From: an uncultured Mucispirillum sp.
GTDB lineage: Bacteria > Chrysiogenota > Deferribacteres > Deferribacterales > Mucispirillaceae
DNA: 8,487 nt
NCBI GenBank assembly: GCA_910586745.1
Contig: CAJUJZ010000097.1
Coordinates: 1-8,487 of the forward strand
Direction of reading: 5' to 3'
Below are positions 1 through 7,577 of this stretch, piece after piece (position 1 is the stretch's first letter; every line of letters begins with the position of its first letter). Made by a program: the position numbers and the translations under genes. The notes below the pieces were generated by a model. It did no database searches, had not been told where the DNA came from, and was given only the letters and a program-made list of their open reading frames with translations.

Positions 1-649
1 AAAATTATCATTTCTATAGTTAAATCTAACCACACTTTCTTTTAAATGCAAGATATATTTTTCATCAGTTATATCGTTAAATTTAGACAGTATTCTCTTT
101 GCAAAACTTCAAAAACTTATCTTTCCATTTACATAAGATTTATCCCTGCTAAATTCATTTTTATGATAATATACTCATATGTTGTATGTAACTATTCAAA
201 ATTAAACCATCATATGCTTCCTGCCATTAGTATGTATTGTGATGCATTCTATTGTTTTACCTTGTATTATAGGCATTAATTCTTCTTTGGAATATCTAGG
301 AACTATTGTAACATATACTTTACTTTCACACTTTAATAAGCTAAATGCTGGTTTTTACCTGCGCTACTCTGCCTCGCTTACCTCTAATCCGTTTTGCTCC
401 AAAATAGCTTTCATCAAGTTCAAATTCTCAAAACTCCTTACCTATTATTCTTAAAAAATAGTCTAGTAATAGTTCTCTAAATTTATTATAGTAACTATTG
501 ATTATATTTCTGTTTATACCTAATAATATTGATGTTGAACTCGCTGTAATATACTCTGAAAAGCATTTCATTATTTTTTTAATTTTATATTTACTTAACC
601 TGCTGTATTTCATACTCTTTTTCATATATTCTAAAAAGATACTAGTCAA
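1..649 (-). pseudogene. Degenerate IS1595-family (ISXO2-like) transposase, truncated by window edge
   Basis: Reading the minus strand in three frames reconstructs an IS1595-type DDE transposase. An N-terminal helix-turn-helix-like part (start codons at 649, 625 or 613; 613 gives the usual MKYSRLSK-like beginning) contains LLGINRN. It hits an in-frame TGA at 428-430. The same frame then continues into the first catalytic motif, FELDESYFG (Asp codon 413-415), followed by RGKRGR. A frameshift near 355-365 moves into KPAFSLLKCESKVYVTIVP and IHTNG, and another near 215 into EAYDGLILN. A third frame gives YYHKNEFSRDKSYVNG, a second TGA at 109-111 where the family has Trp, and the C-terminal HLKESVVRFNYRND, which runs to base 1. 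The usual catalytic TDG reads TNG and the NGIE-type Glu is not seen. It is therefore inactive; neither terminal repeat nor target duplication could be placed, and the 3' end lies outside the window. Confidence 0.88.
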
Positions 650-696
650 GAGACATTTATAATTATACTAAAGTTTAAATATATAAATAAAGTAAT

Positions 697-1203
697 TTAT
701 ATTAAGCATTTTGCAAAGTTAGAAAGGGTATCGCCTGCAAGACGATGGGTTGTCCATTCTGTCATTTTTACTGCACCTATGCTTTCATAAAAATCAAGTG
801 ATGGTTTATTCCAGTTAAGACATGTCCATTCCATTCTGCCACAGTTTCTTTCAACTGCTGTATGTGCAGCAAATGCAAGTAAAAGTTTACCATATCCTTT
901 GCCTCTTTTTTCTGGTATAACAAATAAATCTTCTACATATATTCCTGCTCTGCCAACAAAAGTAGAGTAGTTATGGAAAAATAGAATAAATCCTGCTGGG
1001 TTGCCATCTTCTTCGCCTATATAGGTTTCTGCAGTTTTTTTATCAAAAAGCCATTCTTTTATCATTTCTGGAGAATTTACTACTTCATCAAGCATTTTTT
1101 CGTATTCTGCAATACCTTTGATAAGCTCATAAATAGTAAGTGCATCTTCTTTTTCTGCACGCTTGATTTTAAAGTTTCCTTTTTCAAATACAATATTACT
1201 CAT
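697..1203 (-). CDS. GNAT family N-acetyltransferase, SSAT/diamine acetyltransferase-like
   Basis: A 168-residue single-domain GNAT protein, expected to move an acetyl group from acetyl-CoA to an amine in the cytoplasm. The acetyl-CoA loop is visible as RGKGYG (residues 100-105), preceded by the beta-strand YVEDLFVIPEK. WNKPSLDFYESIGA (131-144) is the C-terminal GNAT motif and supplies Tyr139, equivalent to the general-acid Tyr of spermidine/spermine acetyltransferases. YVEDLF near residue 91 and the overall spacing also match the SSAT/thialysine acetyltransferase branch, so a polyamine or similar small amine is the best substrate guess, not proven. The ATG at 1203 has AGAGG (1209-1213) at good spacing. 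The gene begins 11 bp after the stop of the DUF255 gene, so the two are probably co-transcribed. No convincing terminator follows; a weak all-A/T inverted repeat overlaps its stop codon. The IS1595 remnant lies directly downstream. Confidence 0.9.
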   Translation of the reverse strand: MSNIVFEKGNFKIKRAEKEDALTIYELIKGIAEYEKMLDEVVNSPEMIKEWLFDKKTAETYIGEEDGNPAGFILFFHNYSTFVGRAGIYVEDLFVIPEKRGKGYGKLLLAFAAHTAVERNCGRMEWTCLNWNKPSLDFYESIGAVKMTEWTTHRLAGDTLSNFAKCLI

Positions 1204-1214
1204 TTTAACCTCTT

Positions 1215-2987
1215 TTATTTATTTATTAATTCTAATGCTCTAATCATTGCAGGATGTCCTGTTGGGAACTGTGCTGCCCTGTCTTCAGCATAAGCAATAA
1301 GCCTTTCATCAGCTTGTATATTTAAATCTGCACTGTATTTATTAATTAAATATAAATATAATCCGACAGGGTTTGGTTTATCATCATCAAAGCTGTCTTT
1401 TATTCTATGTTCTATATCTAAATATGGTATACCATCTTCAACAAAAGTATTTTCTATTTCTTTTATAATATTTTTTGCAATTAAAAGAAATTCATTTTCA
1501 TTAGTTATTTCATAAAATTTTAATGTAGCTTCAAGATAATATACATGGTCAGATAATACTCTGTGGTTAATAATATATTCTTCTAAATGTGTATTATTTT
1601 CTTTATCAGGGTTGTTTACCTGCATAACTTTATTTATTTCATCTTCTACTGCATAAAGTCCTCTGTAAACTTTACTGTCATAAACTACTAGATAACGGAG
1701 TTTATGGTAAAGGGCAAGTGCCTGTTCCAGTTCATATGGCTCATTTTCTGCTTCATACATATTTAAAAGTGTAGTGCAGAACATAAAGTTATGGCCACTT
1801 ACTGCTTTATTATCAGGTTCTGGGTGTGCTTTAATAGTGTTTATCCTGTCAGCTGCTTTTTTTAATGATACATCAAGAGCAGCAGCTTTTATATATTCTT
1901 TATGCTTAAGATATATTACACCATTATTTACACCTGCTTCATTAGGGAAATTTTTCAGTTCTTTTTCGTTTAAAACAGTAAAATCTCTATCAGTTACTTT
2001 ATAAAAATATCCTTCTTCATAATCGCCATTATTATTTGGGGAATCAGCATCAAGGCTGTCTAAATATCCGTAATCAGTCCTTAAAGAGCCATACATTACA
2101 AAATCTATAGCTTTTTGTGCCGTATATAAATAAAGTCTGTTACCAGTTTTTCTGTAAAGTTGTATTAAAAAAGATGATATTTGAGCATTATCAGAAAGCA
2201 TTTTTTCAAAATGAGGCACCTGCCACAATCTATCTACTGTATATCTGAAAAAACCTCCAAAAAGATGGTCACAAAGTCCCATCGTACATATTTTATCTGC
2301 AGTATTTATTAAAAATGCAGCATATTCTTCTTCATGAAAGTTATCAAGCAGATACATCATAGAAGAAATATATGGAAATTTTGCACCTTCTCTAAAACCA
2401 AAATATACAGGGTCAAATATTTTGATAAATTCATTTTTTCTGTATTCTTTTACCTTATCTTCAGAGACAATTGGTTTATTTACTTGATTAAATGATGTAA
2501 TAAATTCTTTTCTAGTATTTATTACTTTTTCTATTTCATCATATTTATTATGGAAGACATTGTTTATACTTTCAAGTATAGTTTTAAATGCAGGGGATGC
2601 ATTGTTTTTTTCTTTTGGGAAATATGTTCCTGCATAAAAAGGTTCTTTTTCTGGTGTTAAAAATACAGATAATGGCCAGCCGCCTGAATCACCAGTTGAC
2701 TGAATATAAAACTGGTATTCTTTATCAACATCAGGATATTCATCTTTATCTACTTTTACAGGAATATATTTTTCATTTAATATTTTTGCAGTTTCTTCAT
2801 CTTCAAATGATTCTTTTTCCATTACTCTGCACCAGTGGCATGAAGAATAGCCAATGCTTACAAATACAGGTTTATTTAATTCTTTTGCTATTTCAAATAC
2901 TTTATCACTCCAAGGCTGCCAGTGAACTGGATTATGTGCATGTCTTGCAAGATAAAGTGATTTTTCTTTATTTAAAATATTTTCCAT
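1215..2987 (-). CDS. Thioredoxin-fold DUF255 protein (YyaL/SPATA20 family)
   Basis: A 590-residue cytoplasmic protein with no signal peptide. The N-terminal thioredoxin-like DUF255 domain (about residues 1-165) opens with the family signature LYLARHAHNPVHWQPW and carries CHWC at 50-53, then SGGWPLSVFLTP and FYAGTYFP (about 101-124). The rest resembles the helical (alpha/alpha)6 barrel of glycoside-hydrolase or epimerase-like folds, with conserved blocks GGFFRYTVD, VPHFEKMLSDNAQ and SLDADS. The biochemical role of the family is not established; redox or sugar-related functions have been suggested from the folds. It is somewhat shorter than many relatives (commonly about 650-700 residues), but I see no frameshift. 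The ATG at 2987 is supported by an AGAGG ribosome site just upstream and by alignment to the family start. It heads a likely two-gene unit with the downstream acetyltransferase. A terminator hairpin belonging to nhaC lies about 20 bp upstream of its start. Confidence 0.93.
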   Translation of the reverse strand: MENILNKEKSLYLARHAHNPVHWQPWSDKVFEIAKELNKPVFVSIGYSSCHWCRVMEKESFEDEETAKILNEKYIPVKVDKDEYPDVDKEYQFYIQSTGDSGGWPLSVFLTPEKEPFYAGTYFPKEKNNASPAFKTILESINNVFHNKYDEIEKVINTRKEFITSFNQVNKPIVSEDKVKEYRKNEFIKIFDPVYFGFREGAKFPYISSMMYLLDNFHEEEYAAFLINTADKICTMGLCDHLFGGFFRYTVDRLWQVPHFEKMLSDNAQISSFLIQLYRKTGNRLYLYTAQKAIDFVMYGSLRTDYGYLDSLDADSPNNNGDYEEGYFYKVTDRDFTVLNEKELKNFPNEAGVNNGVIYLKHKEYIKAAALDVSLKKAADRINTIKAHPEPDNKAVSGHNFMFCTTLLNMYEAENEPYELEQALALYHKLRYLVVYDSKVYRGLYAVEDEINKVMQVNNPDKENNTHLEEYIINHRVLSDHVYYLEATLKFYEITNENEFLLIAKNIIKEIENTFVEDGIPYLDIEHRIKDSFDDDKPNPVGLYLYLINKYSADLNIQADERLIAYAEDRAAQFPTGHPAMIRALELINK

Positions 2988-2998
2988 ATTACCTCTTA

Positions 2999-3032
2999 TA
3001 AAAAATTGAGCCTGCAGAAATCTGCAAGCTCA
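2999..3032 (-). terminator. Intrinsic terminator after nhaC
   Basis: On the minus strand a hairpin TGAGC-T-TGCAG / CTGCA-G-GCTCA (plus-strand 3007-3032, one A.C mismatch, 4-nt loop) is followed by AATTTTTTAT at 2997-3006. It lies about 30 bp past the nhaC stop and ends only about 5 bp before the AGAGG of the next gene. It should stop or attenuate transcription leaving nhaC. On the plus strand there is no T-run after the hairpin. Confidence 0.8.
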
Positions 3033-3062
3033 TAAAAATTTATTATTTATGATGAGAAATAA

Positions 3063-4622
3063 TTATTCATTACCATATAATTTTGAATTTCTTTTATGAA
3101 GTATTATAAGTGCAATTATCAGAAGTATAAGTGCAGTTCCAAATGAAAATAGCCAGTTTTTTGTAAGTCCTGCTATAATAAAACCAATAAGAGATACAGA
3201 TGCAGCAATAGAAGCATAAGGAATTTGTGTTGTAACATGGTCTATATGGCTGCAGGCAGCACCTGTTGAAGAAAGAATTGTAGTATCTGAAATTGGTGAG
3301 CAGTGGTCACCAAAAACAGAGCCTGCAAGAGTAGCAGCCAGATTTATAATCAGAAGTTCTGGAGCAACGCTTTCAGATACTGTAACCATAATAGGTATTA
3401 ATATACCAAATGTTCCCCAAGATGTGCCTATTGAGAAAGAAAGAAGGGCAGCAACAAGGAAAACTATTGCAGGAATTAATACTACAGGCATATTTGATGT
3501 TTCTACTATATGGCTCACATAAGCACCAGTAGAAAGAATATCGCATACACCTTTAATAGTCCATGCAAAAGCAAGTATCATACATGCAGTAACCATTGAT
3601 TTTACACCAAGAACTATACCATCCATAAAGTCATGGAAGTTTAGAACTCTGCGTGGCAGAAATAATATAAAAGCTACCATAACAGCACCAAAGCCACCTA
3701 AAACAAGTGATTTTGTCGGTTCAGTCCCACCAAAAGCCTGAAATAATGTTTTATTTTCACTAAAATAACCGCCGGTATAAAGCATTGCTAAAATAGAAAA
3801 TAATATTAATGCTAATATAGGTATTAATAAGTCATAAACTTTACCTTTTTCAGATATATTTCTGTTAGAGAAATCATCAGTGTGAGCAGGTTGAGTTTTA
3901 ATATCATCAAGAGTTTTTTTATGTTTTGCCTGTCTTTCAAATTTAGCCATTGGTCCAAAGTCCAAATTCCATATAGAAAGCAGCAGTACCATTATAATAG
4001 TTAAAAGAGCATAAAAGTTAAAAGGGATAGTGCTTAAAAACATTTGCATTCTATCCACATCTTCTGGAAGATAAGTTAAAATAGAAGCTGCCCAGCTTGA
4101 AATCGGTGCAATAATACATATTGGAGCTGCCATAGCATCTATAAGGTATGCAAGTTTTTCACGGGAAATTTTATGCTGGTCAGTAACTGGACGCATAACA
4201 GTTCCTACAGTTAAGCAGTTAAAATAGTCATCAATAAAAATAACAATACCTAAGATAGAAGTAGCAAGTTTTGCACCAACAGGTGATTTTACTTTTTGAG
4301 AAGCCCACTGTCCATAGGCTCTTGCACCGCCTGCTAAAGTAACAACTGCTACTAATGCACCAAGTACACACATAAATATAATCATCATTACATCAAATCT
4401 ATCTGCCATAATTACAAACATATATTCTAATGAAAGAACAAGGTTATAAAGAAATGATGCATTAGCTGCACCGTCTTTAACTGGTGCATTAAACACATAG
4501 ATAATAGTGCCTGATAAAATACCTATAATCAAAGATGATACAACATCTTTAGATTTTAAGGCTAAAACGATTGCAATAATCGGTGGTAAAACAGATAAAA
4601 ATCCAACATTAATATGTTCCAC
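3063..4622 (-). CDS. nhaC: Na+/H+ antiporter, NhaC family
   Basis: A 519-residue inner-membrane protein with about a dozen hydrophobic segments, expected to exchange cytoplasmic Na+ (or a small organic ion in related carriers) for H+. Family blocks seen are IFIDDYFNCLTVGTVMRP (about 128-145), SIGTSWGTFGILIPI (about 397-411) and GSVFGDHCSPISDTT (434-448), which are characteristic of the NhaC (PF03553) fold. A hydrophilic loop lies at about 226-262. The malate/lactate antiporter branch (MleN-like) uses the same domain, so substrate is inferred. The start is GTG at 4622, with AGGAG at 4630-4634 and a 7-nt spacer; the following Glu-His-Ile-Asn-Val is a normal NhaC beginning. It is transcribed divergently from the thioesterase gene and appears monocistronic or leaky into the DUF255 gene past the terminator at 2999-3032. 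Confidence 0.93.
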   Translation of the reverse strand: MEHINVGFLSVLPPIIAIVLALKSKDVVSSLIIGILSGTIIYVFNAPVKDGAANASFLYNLVLSLEYMFVIMADRFDVMMIIFMCVLGALVAVVTLAGGARAYGQWASQKVKSPVGAKLATSILGIVIFIDDYFNCLTVGTVMRPVTDQHKISREKLAYLIDAMAAPICIIAPISSWAASILTYLPEDVDRMQMFLSTIPFNFYALLTIIMVLLLSIWNLDFGPMAKFERQAKHKKTLDDIKTQPAHTDDFSNRNISEKGKVYDLLIPILALILFSILAMLYTGGYFSENKTLFQAFGGTEPTKSLVLGGFGAVMVAFILFLPRRVLNFHDFMDGIVLGVKSMVTACMILAFAWTIKGVCDILSTGAYVSHIVETSNMPVVLIPAIVFLVAALLSFSIGTSWGTFGILIPIMVTVSESVAPELLIINLAATLAGSVFGDHCSPISDTTILSSTGAACSHIDHVTTQIPYASIAASVSLIGFIIAGLTKNWLFSFGTALILLIIALIILHKRNSKLYGNE

Positions 4623-4709
4623 AATTATTCTCCTGAAAAGTAAAATATCAGAGTAATGTTATTATATAATCTTAATTTTATCAACAATAATTTTTTATTT
4701 TATATATTC

Positions 4710-4738
4710 TTGTAACTTTATTTATAGTTTGATATTAT
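4710..4738 (+). promoter_or_regulatory. Probable sigma70-type promoter of the thioesterase gene
   Basis: TTGTAA (4710-4715) and TATTAT (4733-4738) are separated by 17 bp, giving a predicted transcription start near 4745, about 20 bp before the start codon. The whole divergent intergenic region 4623-4764 is almost entirely A/T, so chance matches are possible. Confidence 0.55.
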
Positions 4739-4764
4739 AGTAAAAAATAAAAAGGGGTAAAAAA

Positions 4765-5154
4765 ATGGCAAGAGAAATAGAAATACAGATAAGATTTAAT
4801 GATTTAGATGGTTATGGTCATGTAAATAATTCTGTTTATTTAAGCTACTGCGAAATAGCACGGACAAACTGCTATGCAGATATTTTTCATAACAGTATTG
4901 AAAATAAAATGTGGTTTATTTTGACAAGTGCAGAAGTTCATTATAAAAAGTTTTTAAAATTAGAAGACAAAGCATTTGTTAAACTGTGGCTTTCCAGTGC
5001 AAAAGGTGCATTATTTACATTTGAATATGAAATACATGATGGAAAGGGCACCATATATGCAACAGCAAAAACTACTCATGCAGTATATGATGCAGTAAAA
5101 AATAAGCCTGTAAGAATTCCACAGGCTATAATAGATGAGGTGGAAACATTATAA
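4765..5154 (+). CDS. Acyl-CoA thioesterase, 4HBT (hot-dog fold) family
   Basis: A 129-residue single hot-dog domain protein, probably a cytoplasmic oligomer hydrolysing acyl-CoA thioesters. The N-terminal signature RFNDLDGYGHVNNSVYLSY (residues 10-28) carries the catalytic Asp15 and the GHVNN turn of the YbgC/FadM-like 4-hydroxybenzoyl-CoA thioesterase group. Its length is normal for the family. The acyl substrate cannot be told from sequence. The ATG at 4765 has a strong AAGGGG site at 4752-4757 (7-nt spacer). It stands alone between the divergent nhaC and the convergent ABC1 kinase gene. Its stop is 5 bp from the kinase stop, leaving no room for a terminator between them, so its transcript must run into the antisense of the kinase gene. 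Confidence 0.92.
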   Translation: MAREIEIQIRFNDLDGYGHVNNSVYLSYCEIARTNCYADIFHNSIENKMWFILTSAEVHYKKFLKLEDKAFVKLWLSSAKGALFTFEYEIHDGKGTIYATAKTTHAVYDAVKNKPVRIPQAIIDEVETL

Positions 5155-5159
5155 GTATA

Positions 5160-6725
5160 CTATTTTCCACGGAAAAGTGAGATAGTTAAAAAGCCTGCTG
5201 CGATATACCCAATAGTTGTAAAAAGCGGCAGGTTAAATATTACAGGCTGAATATCTACAATTGCTATAAGGCTTGAGCCTATTATTATGGCAGCAGTTAT
5301 TAAAGCCAGTATTATTCTTTGTATCATTCTTTCTATAAATGACTGGGCATTTTCTGAAATTTGAAGTTCAGAATTAATCTTAACCTGTCCTTTTGCTATC
5401 ATTTGTAGAATATCTATTGTAAACCCTGGAATTAAAGCCAGCTTTTCTAAACTTCCGCTTAATTCCATTACTGCTTTTCGCACTTTTTTAGTAAATTCGG
5501 AAGCAGGGTTTTTACTGTTTTTTATATGTGCTGCTGTAATATCAATAACATTAATGTCTGGATTTAAAAAGGCAAGAACACCTTCTAATGTCATAATACC
5601 GCGTGCAAGCATTGATATAGTAGAAGGGACTTGTATATGATGAGTATGCAGTATTTCAAGCAGTTCACTTACGATACCTGCAAGGCTCATATTTCCTAAA
5701 TCCATAGTGCCGTATTTATTAAGAAATAAATCAATATCAGAATAAAGCCTGACATGGTCAATATCTTTTGAAGGGTTGCCAAGAGTTAAAGCAATATCTT
5801 TTATTCTGCCTGTATCATGTTTTGCAACTGATGCAATTAAATCAGCAATAAGCCCTTTGTCACGAGTGCTTAGTTGCCCCATCATACCTAAATCTATCCA
5901 TACAATCTGACCATCTCTTATTTTAATATTGCCGGGGTGTGGGTCTGCATGGAAGAAACCATAATCAATAACCTGAGAAATATAATCTTCTGCTAGTTTT
6001 GCAGCTATCTCTTTTTTATCATAACCACCTGCTTTCATCATTTCTTCGTTATCAATAAAAAAGCCATCCACATATTCCATAACAAGTATTTTTGCAGAGC
6101 TGAGTTCAGTATATACTTTTGGGCATGTGGCATACTGCACATCTTTATGGTTATTATAAAATGTAGCGGCATTTTCTGCTTCTTTAAGAAAATTCATCTC
6201 TTCCTGAGCTGTTTTCCAAAGTTCATCAATTATTGTTTCAAAATCAATAATAGTGTCTTTTTTAACTTTCTGTACCATATTTGCAACACGATGCATAAGT
6301 TTAATGTCCTGCTCCATACGCCTGTATATATCACGCCTTTGAATTTTTAATACAACAGGAGTGCCACTTTCTTTAAGTTTTGCAGCATGTACCTGTGCAA
6401 TAGATGCAGAGCCTAATGATTTATAACTGAAATCATCAAAAAGCTCAGAAATATCTTTATTATAAGTTTCTTGAATAATAAAGCATAAATCTTCATCACT
6501 CATAGGTGGAACATCAGTTCTAAGCTTTTCTAATTCTTTTAAGAATGCAGGGGGCAGAGCATCTGTCTGCATAGACATTATCTGCCCCATTTTAATATAT
6601 GTTGGACCTAAATCTTCTAATACACTGCGTAATTTTTCAGGCGTAATACCTGTAATAATATTATGTTTTCTAATAATAGAAAGTATTTCACGCAGGCGTG
6701 TCCTTTCATTATACTTACTTTTCAT
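5160..6725 (-). CDS. ABC1/AarF/UbiB-family atypical kinase
   Basis: A 521-residue ABC1 kinase-like protein with two C-terminal membrane helices (about 470-490 and 497-518), so the kinase domain is anchored at the membrane. Family hallmarks are present: KMGQ at 45-48 (the KxGQ motif of the inhibitory N-terminal extension), the Ala-rich nucleotide loop ASIAQVHAA (107-115), Lys127 in VVLKIQR, EEMNFLKEAENA (175-186), HADPHPGN (259-266, catalytic loop) and IDLG (277-280, metal-binding DFG equivalent). UbiB proteins support quinone or isoprenoid lipid metabolism in ubiquinone makers; many menaquinone bacteria have a homologue whose role is less clear, so I do not assign ubiB firmly. The ATG at 6725 overlaps the end of the phasin-like gene by 11 bp (ATGAAAAGTAA) and has only an A-rich leader without a clear Shine-Dalgarno, suggesting translational coupling. 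It is the last gene of the yjbQ operon. Confidence 0.93.
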   Translation of the reverse strand: MKSKYNERTRLREILSIIRKHNIITGITPEKLRSVLEDLGPTYIKMGQIMSMQTDALPPAFLKELEKLRTDVPPMSDEDLCFIIQETYNKDISELFDDFSYKSLGSASIAQVHAAKLKESGTPVVLKIQRRDIYRRMEQDIKLMHRVANMVQKVKKDTIIDFETIIDELWKTAQEEMNFLKEAENAATFYNNHKDVQYATCPKVYTELSSAKILVMEYVDGFFIDNEEMMKAGGYDKKEIAAKLAEDYISQVIDYGFFHADPHPGNIKIRDGQIVWIDLGMMGQLSTRDKGLIADLIASVAKHDTGRIKDIALTLGNPSKDIDHVRLYSDIDLFLNKYGTMDLGNMSLAGIVSELLEILHTHHIQVPSTISMLARGIMTLEGVLAFLNPDINVIDITAAHIKNSKNPASEFTKKVRKAVMELSGSLEKLALIPGFTIDILQMIAKGQVKINSELQISENAQSFIERMIQRIILALITAAIIIGSSLIAIVDIQPVIFNLPLFTTIGYIAAGFLTISLFRGK

Positions 6726-7023
6726 TTTTTTCTTTTTCTACTTCTGCTATTTTTTCTTTTAATATTTTAATATCTTCATCAGATAAGTTTTTCATATCTT
6801 TAATCTGGCTTATAAGGTCAGAATTTAATTCTTTTTCTTTTTCAATTATTTTTTCCTGCAGATTATGTTTTAATTCTTCATTTAAAGTTTTTCCCTGCTC
6901 AACAGTAATAGCACCTCTTTCAATTAATTCATCAATTAATTTTTTAGATTTTTCGCTTGTTTTAGCAATAGCTCCAACACCAAATAAAAATGCTTTTTTC
7001 AAATCATCACTTAAATTGCTCAT
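6715..7023 (-). CDS. Phasin-like coiled-coil protein
   Basis: A 102-residue, highly charged, mostly helical protein. The first part (MSNLSDDLKKAFLFGVGAIA) is an amphipathic or weakly hydrophobic helix, followed by KTSEKSKKLIDELIERGAIT and VEQGKTLNEELK, a pattern found in small proteins annotated as phasin or polyhydroxyalkanoate granule-associated family. From about residue 55 it is a Lys/Glu-rich coiled coil ending in EKEKNEK. True phasins coat polymer granules, but no polymer synthase gene is visible here, so a general membrane- or lipid-surface adaptor role is equally possible. AGGAG sits upstream of the ATG at 7023 inside the end of yjbQ, and the yjbQ stop is a single base before that ATG. 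Its 3' end overlaps the ABC1 kinase start, which hints at partnership with the kinase. Confidence 0.82.
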   Translation of the reverse strand: MSNLSDDLKKAFLFGVGAIAKTSEKSKKLIDELIERGAITVEQGKTLNEELKHNLQEKIIEKEKELNSDLISQIKDMKNLSDEDIKILKEKIAEVEKEKNEK

Positions 7024-7024
7024 A

Positions 7025-7426
7025 TTATTCTCCTTTATTTATTATTTGAATATGTGCCTTTCTGTTTCTAGGTCCGTCATATTCCATAAAATATATATTC
7101 TGCCATATTCCAAGAACAATTTTTCCATTTTCAATAATAACTGTTAAGCTTGGTGAAGTTAAAGTAGAAAGGGCATGTGCCTGTGAATTACCTTCGCTGT
7201 GTCTGTAATGATCATGCTCAGGTATCATATTATTAAATATATCTTTTAAGTCATATGCAACATCAGGGTCTGCATTTTCATTAATAGATACACCTGCTGT
7301 AGTGTGAGGAATAAAAATAACAGCAATACCACTTTTAACATTAGATTTTGTGATACATGACTGTATTTGAGATGTAATATCTATAATATCAAATCTTGCT
7401 TTTGTATTAATATTAATAGTATCCAT
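7025..7426 (-). CDS. yjbQ: YjbQ/UPF0047 family protein (secondary thiamine-phosphate synthase)
   Basis: A 133-residue soluble protein of the YjbQ family (UPF0047, trimeric beta fold). Conserved elements are IPHTTAGVSINENADPDV (39-56), HSEGNSQAHALSTL (76-89, metal-ligand-type histidines) and LGIWQNIYFMEYDGPR (105-120). Family members show weak thiamine-phosphate synthase activity in E. coli, from which the name comes; the physiological role is not settled. An upstream in-frame ATG at 7483 would add 19 residues (MTDIISSFILIYY...), but they do not fit the family and would place the start upstream of the predicted promoter's transcription start. The ATG at 7426, with a GAGAG site upstream, is chosen. 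It is the first gene of the yjbQ, phasin-like, ABC1 kinase operon. Confidence 0.9.
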   Translation of the reverse strand: MDTININTKARFDIIDITSQIQSCITKSNVKSGIAVIFIPHTTAGVSINENADPDVAYDLKDIFNNMIPEHDHYRHSEGNSQAHALSTLTSPSLTVIIENGKIVLGIWQNIYFMEYDGPRNRKAHIQIINKGE

Positions 7427-7454
7427 AATTATACTCTCAATTACATAATAAATT

Positions 7455-7483
7455 AGAATAAAAGAAGATATTATATCTGTCAA
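7455..7483 (-). promoter_or_regulatory. Promoter of the yjbQ operon
   Basis: On the minus strand a perfect TTGACA (-35; 7478-7483) and TATTCT (-10; 7455-7460) are separated by 17 bp, giving a start near 7448, about 22 bp upstream of the chosen yjbQ ATG. The spacer holds an 11-bp palindrome, GATAT-A-ATATC on the minus strand (7467-7477), which could be incidental in AT-rich DNA or an operator. Confidence 0.65.
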
Positions 7484-7500
7484 TCTTTTATTTTCTTATA

Positions 7501-7528
7501 TTGTCATTGTAACCATTTTTGTTATACT
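7501..7528 (+). promoter_or_regulatory. Promoter of the small membrane protein gene
   Basis: TTGTCA (7501-7506) and TATACT (7523-7528) lie 16 bp apart, each one base from consensus, with an extended -10 TG at 7520-7521. Predicted start is near 7535, about 40 bp before the coding start. It faces away from the yjbQ promoter, the two -35 boxes being 17 bp apart. Confidence 0.68.
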
Positions 7529-7577
7529 TCCGACATAGCATATAAAAAGAAAATAAATATAAAAAATGGAGTATTTT

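Noticed and set aside
109..111. TGA at a conserved Trp position of the transposase, suggesting TGA = Trp
   Set aside because: The other genes use TGG for Trp, and the remnant also has frameshifts and another TGA not at a Trp, so ordinary decay explains it.
46..454. Two plus-strand open frames at the left end
   Set aside because: They lie antisense to the recognisable IS1595 transposase remnant, and their translations look like reverse-frame shadows with no family motif.
682..701. Inverted repeat TATAAAT/ATTTATA as acetyltransferase terminator
   Set aside because: An all-A/T 7-bp stem overlapping the stop codon is too weak and has no proper T-tract after it.
4661..4689. nhaC promoter with TATAAT at 4661-4666 (minus strand)
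   Set aside because: The -10 is perfect, but no acceptable -35 lies at 16-18 bp (TTGTTG at 15 bp, TTGATA at 12 bp); in such AT-rich DNA the match alone is weak.
7025..7483. Longer yjbQ start at 7483
   Set aside because: The extra 19 residues do not fit the family, and the start would lie upstream of the predicted transcription start; 7426 has a ribosome site and the normal N-terminus.
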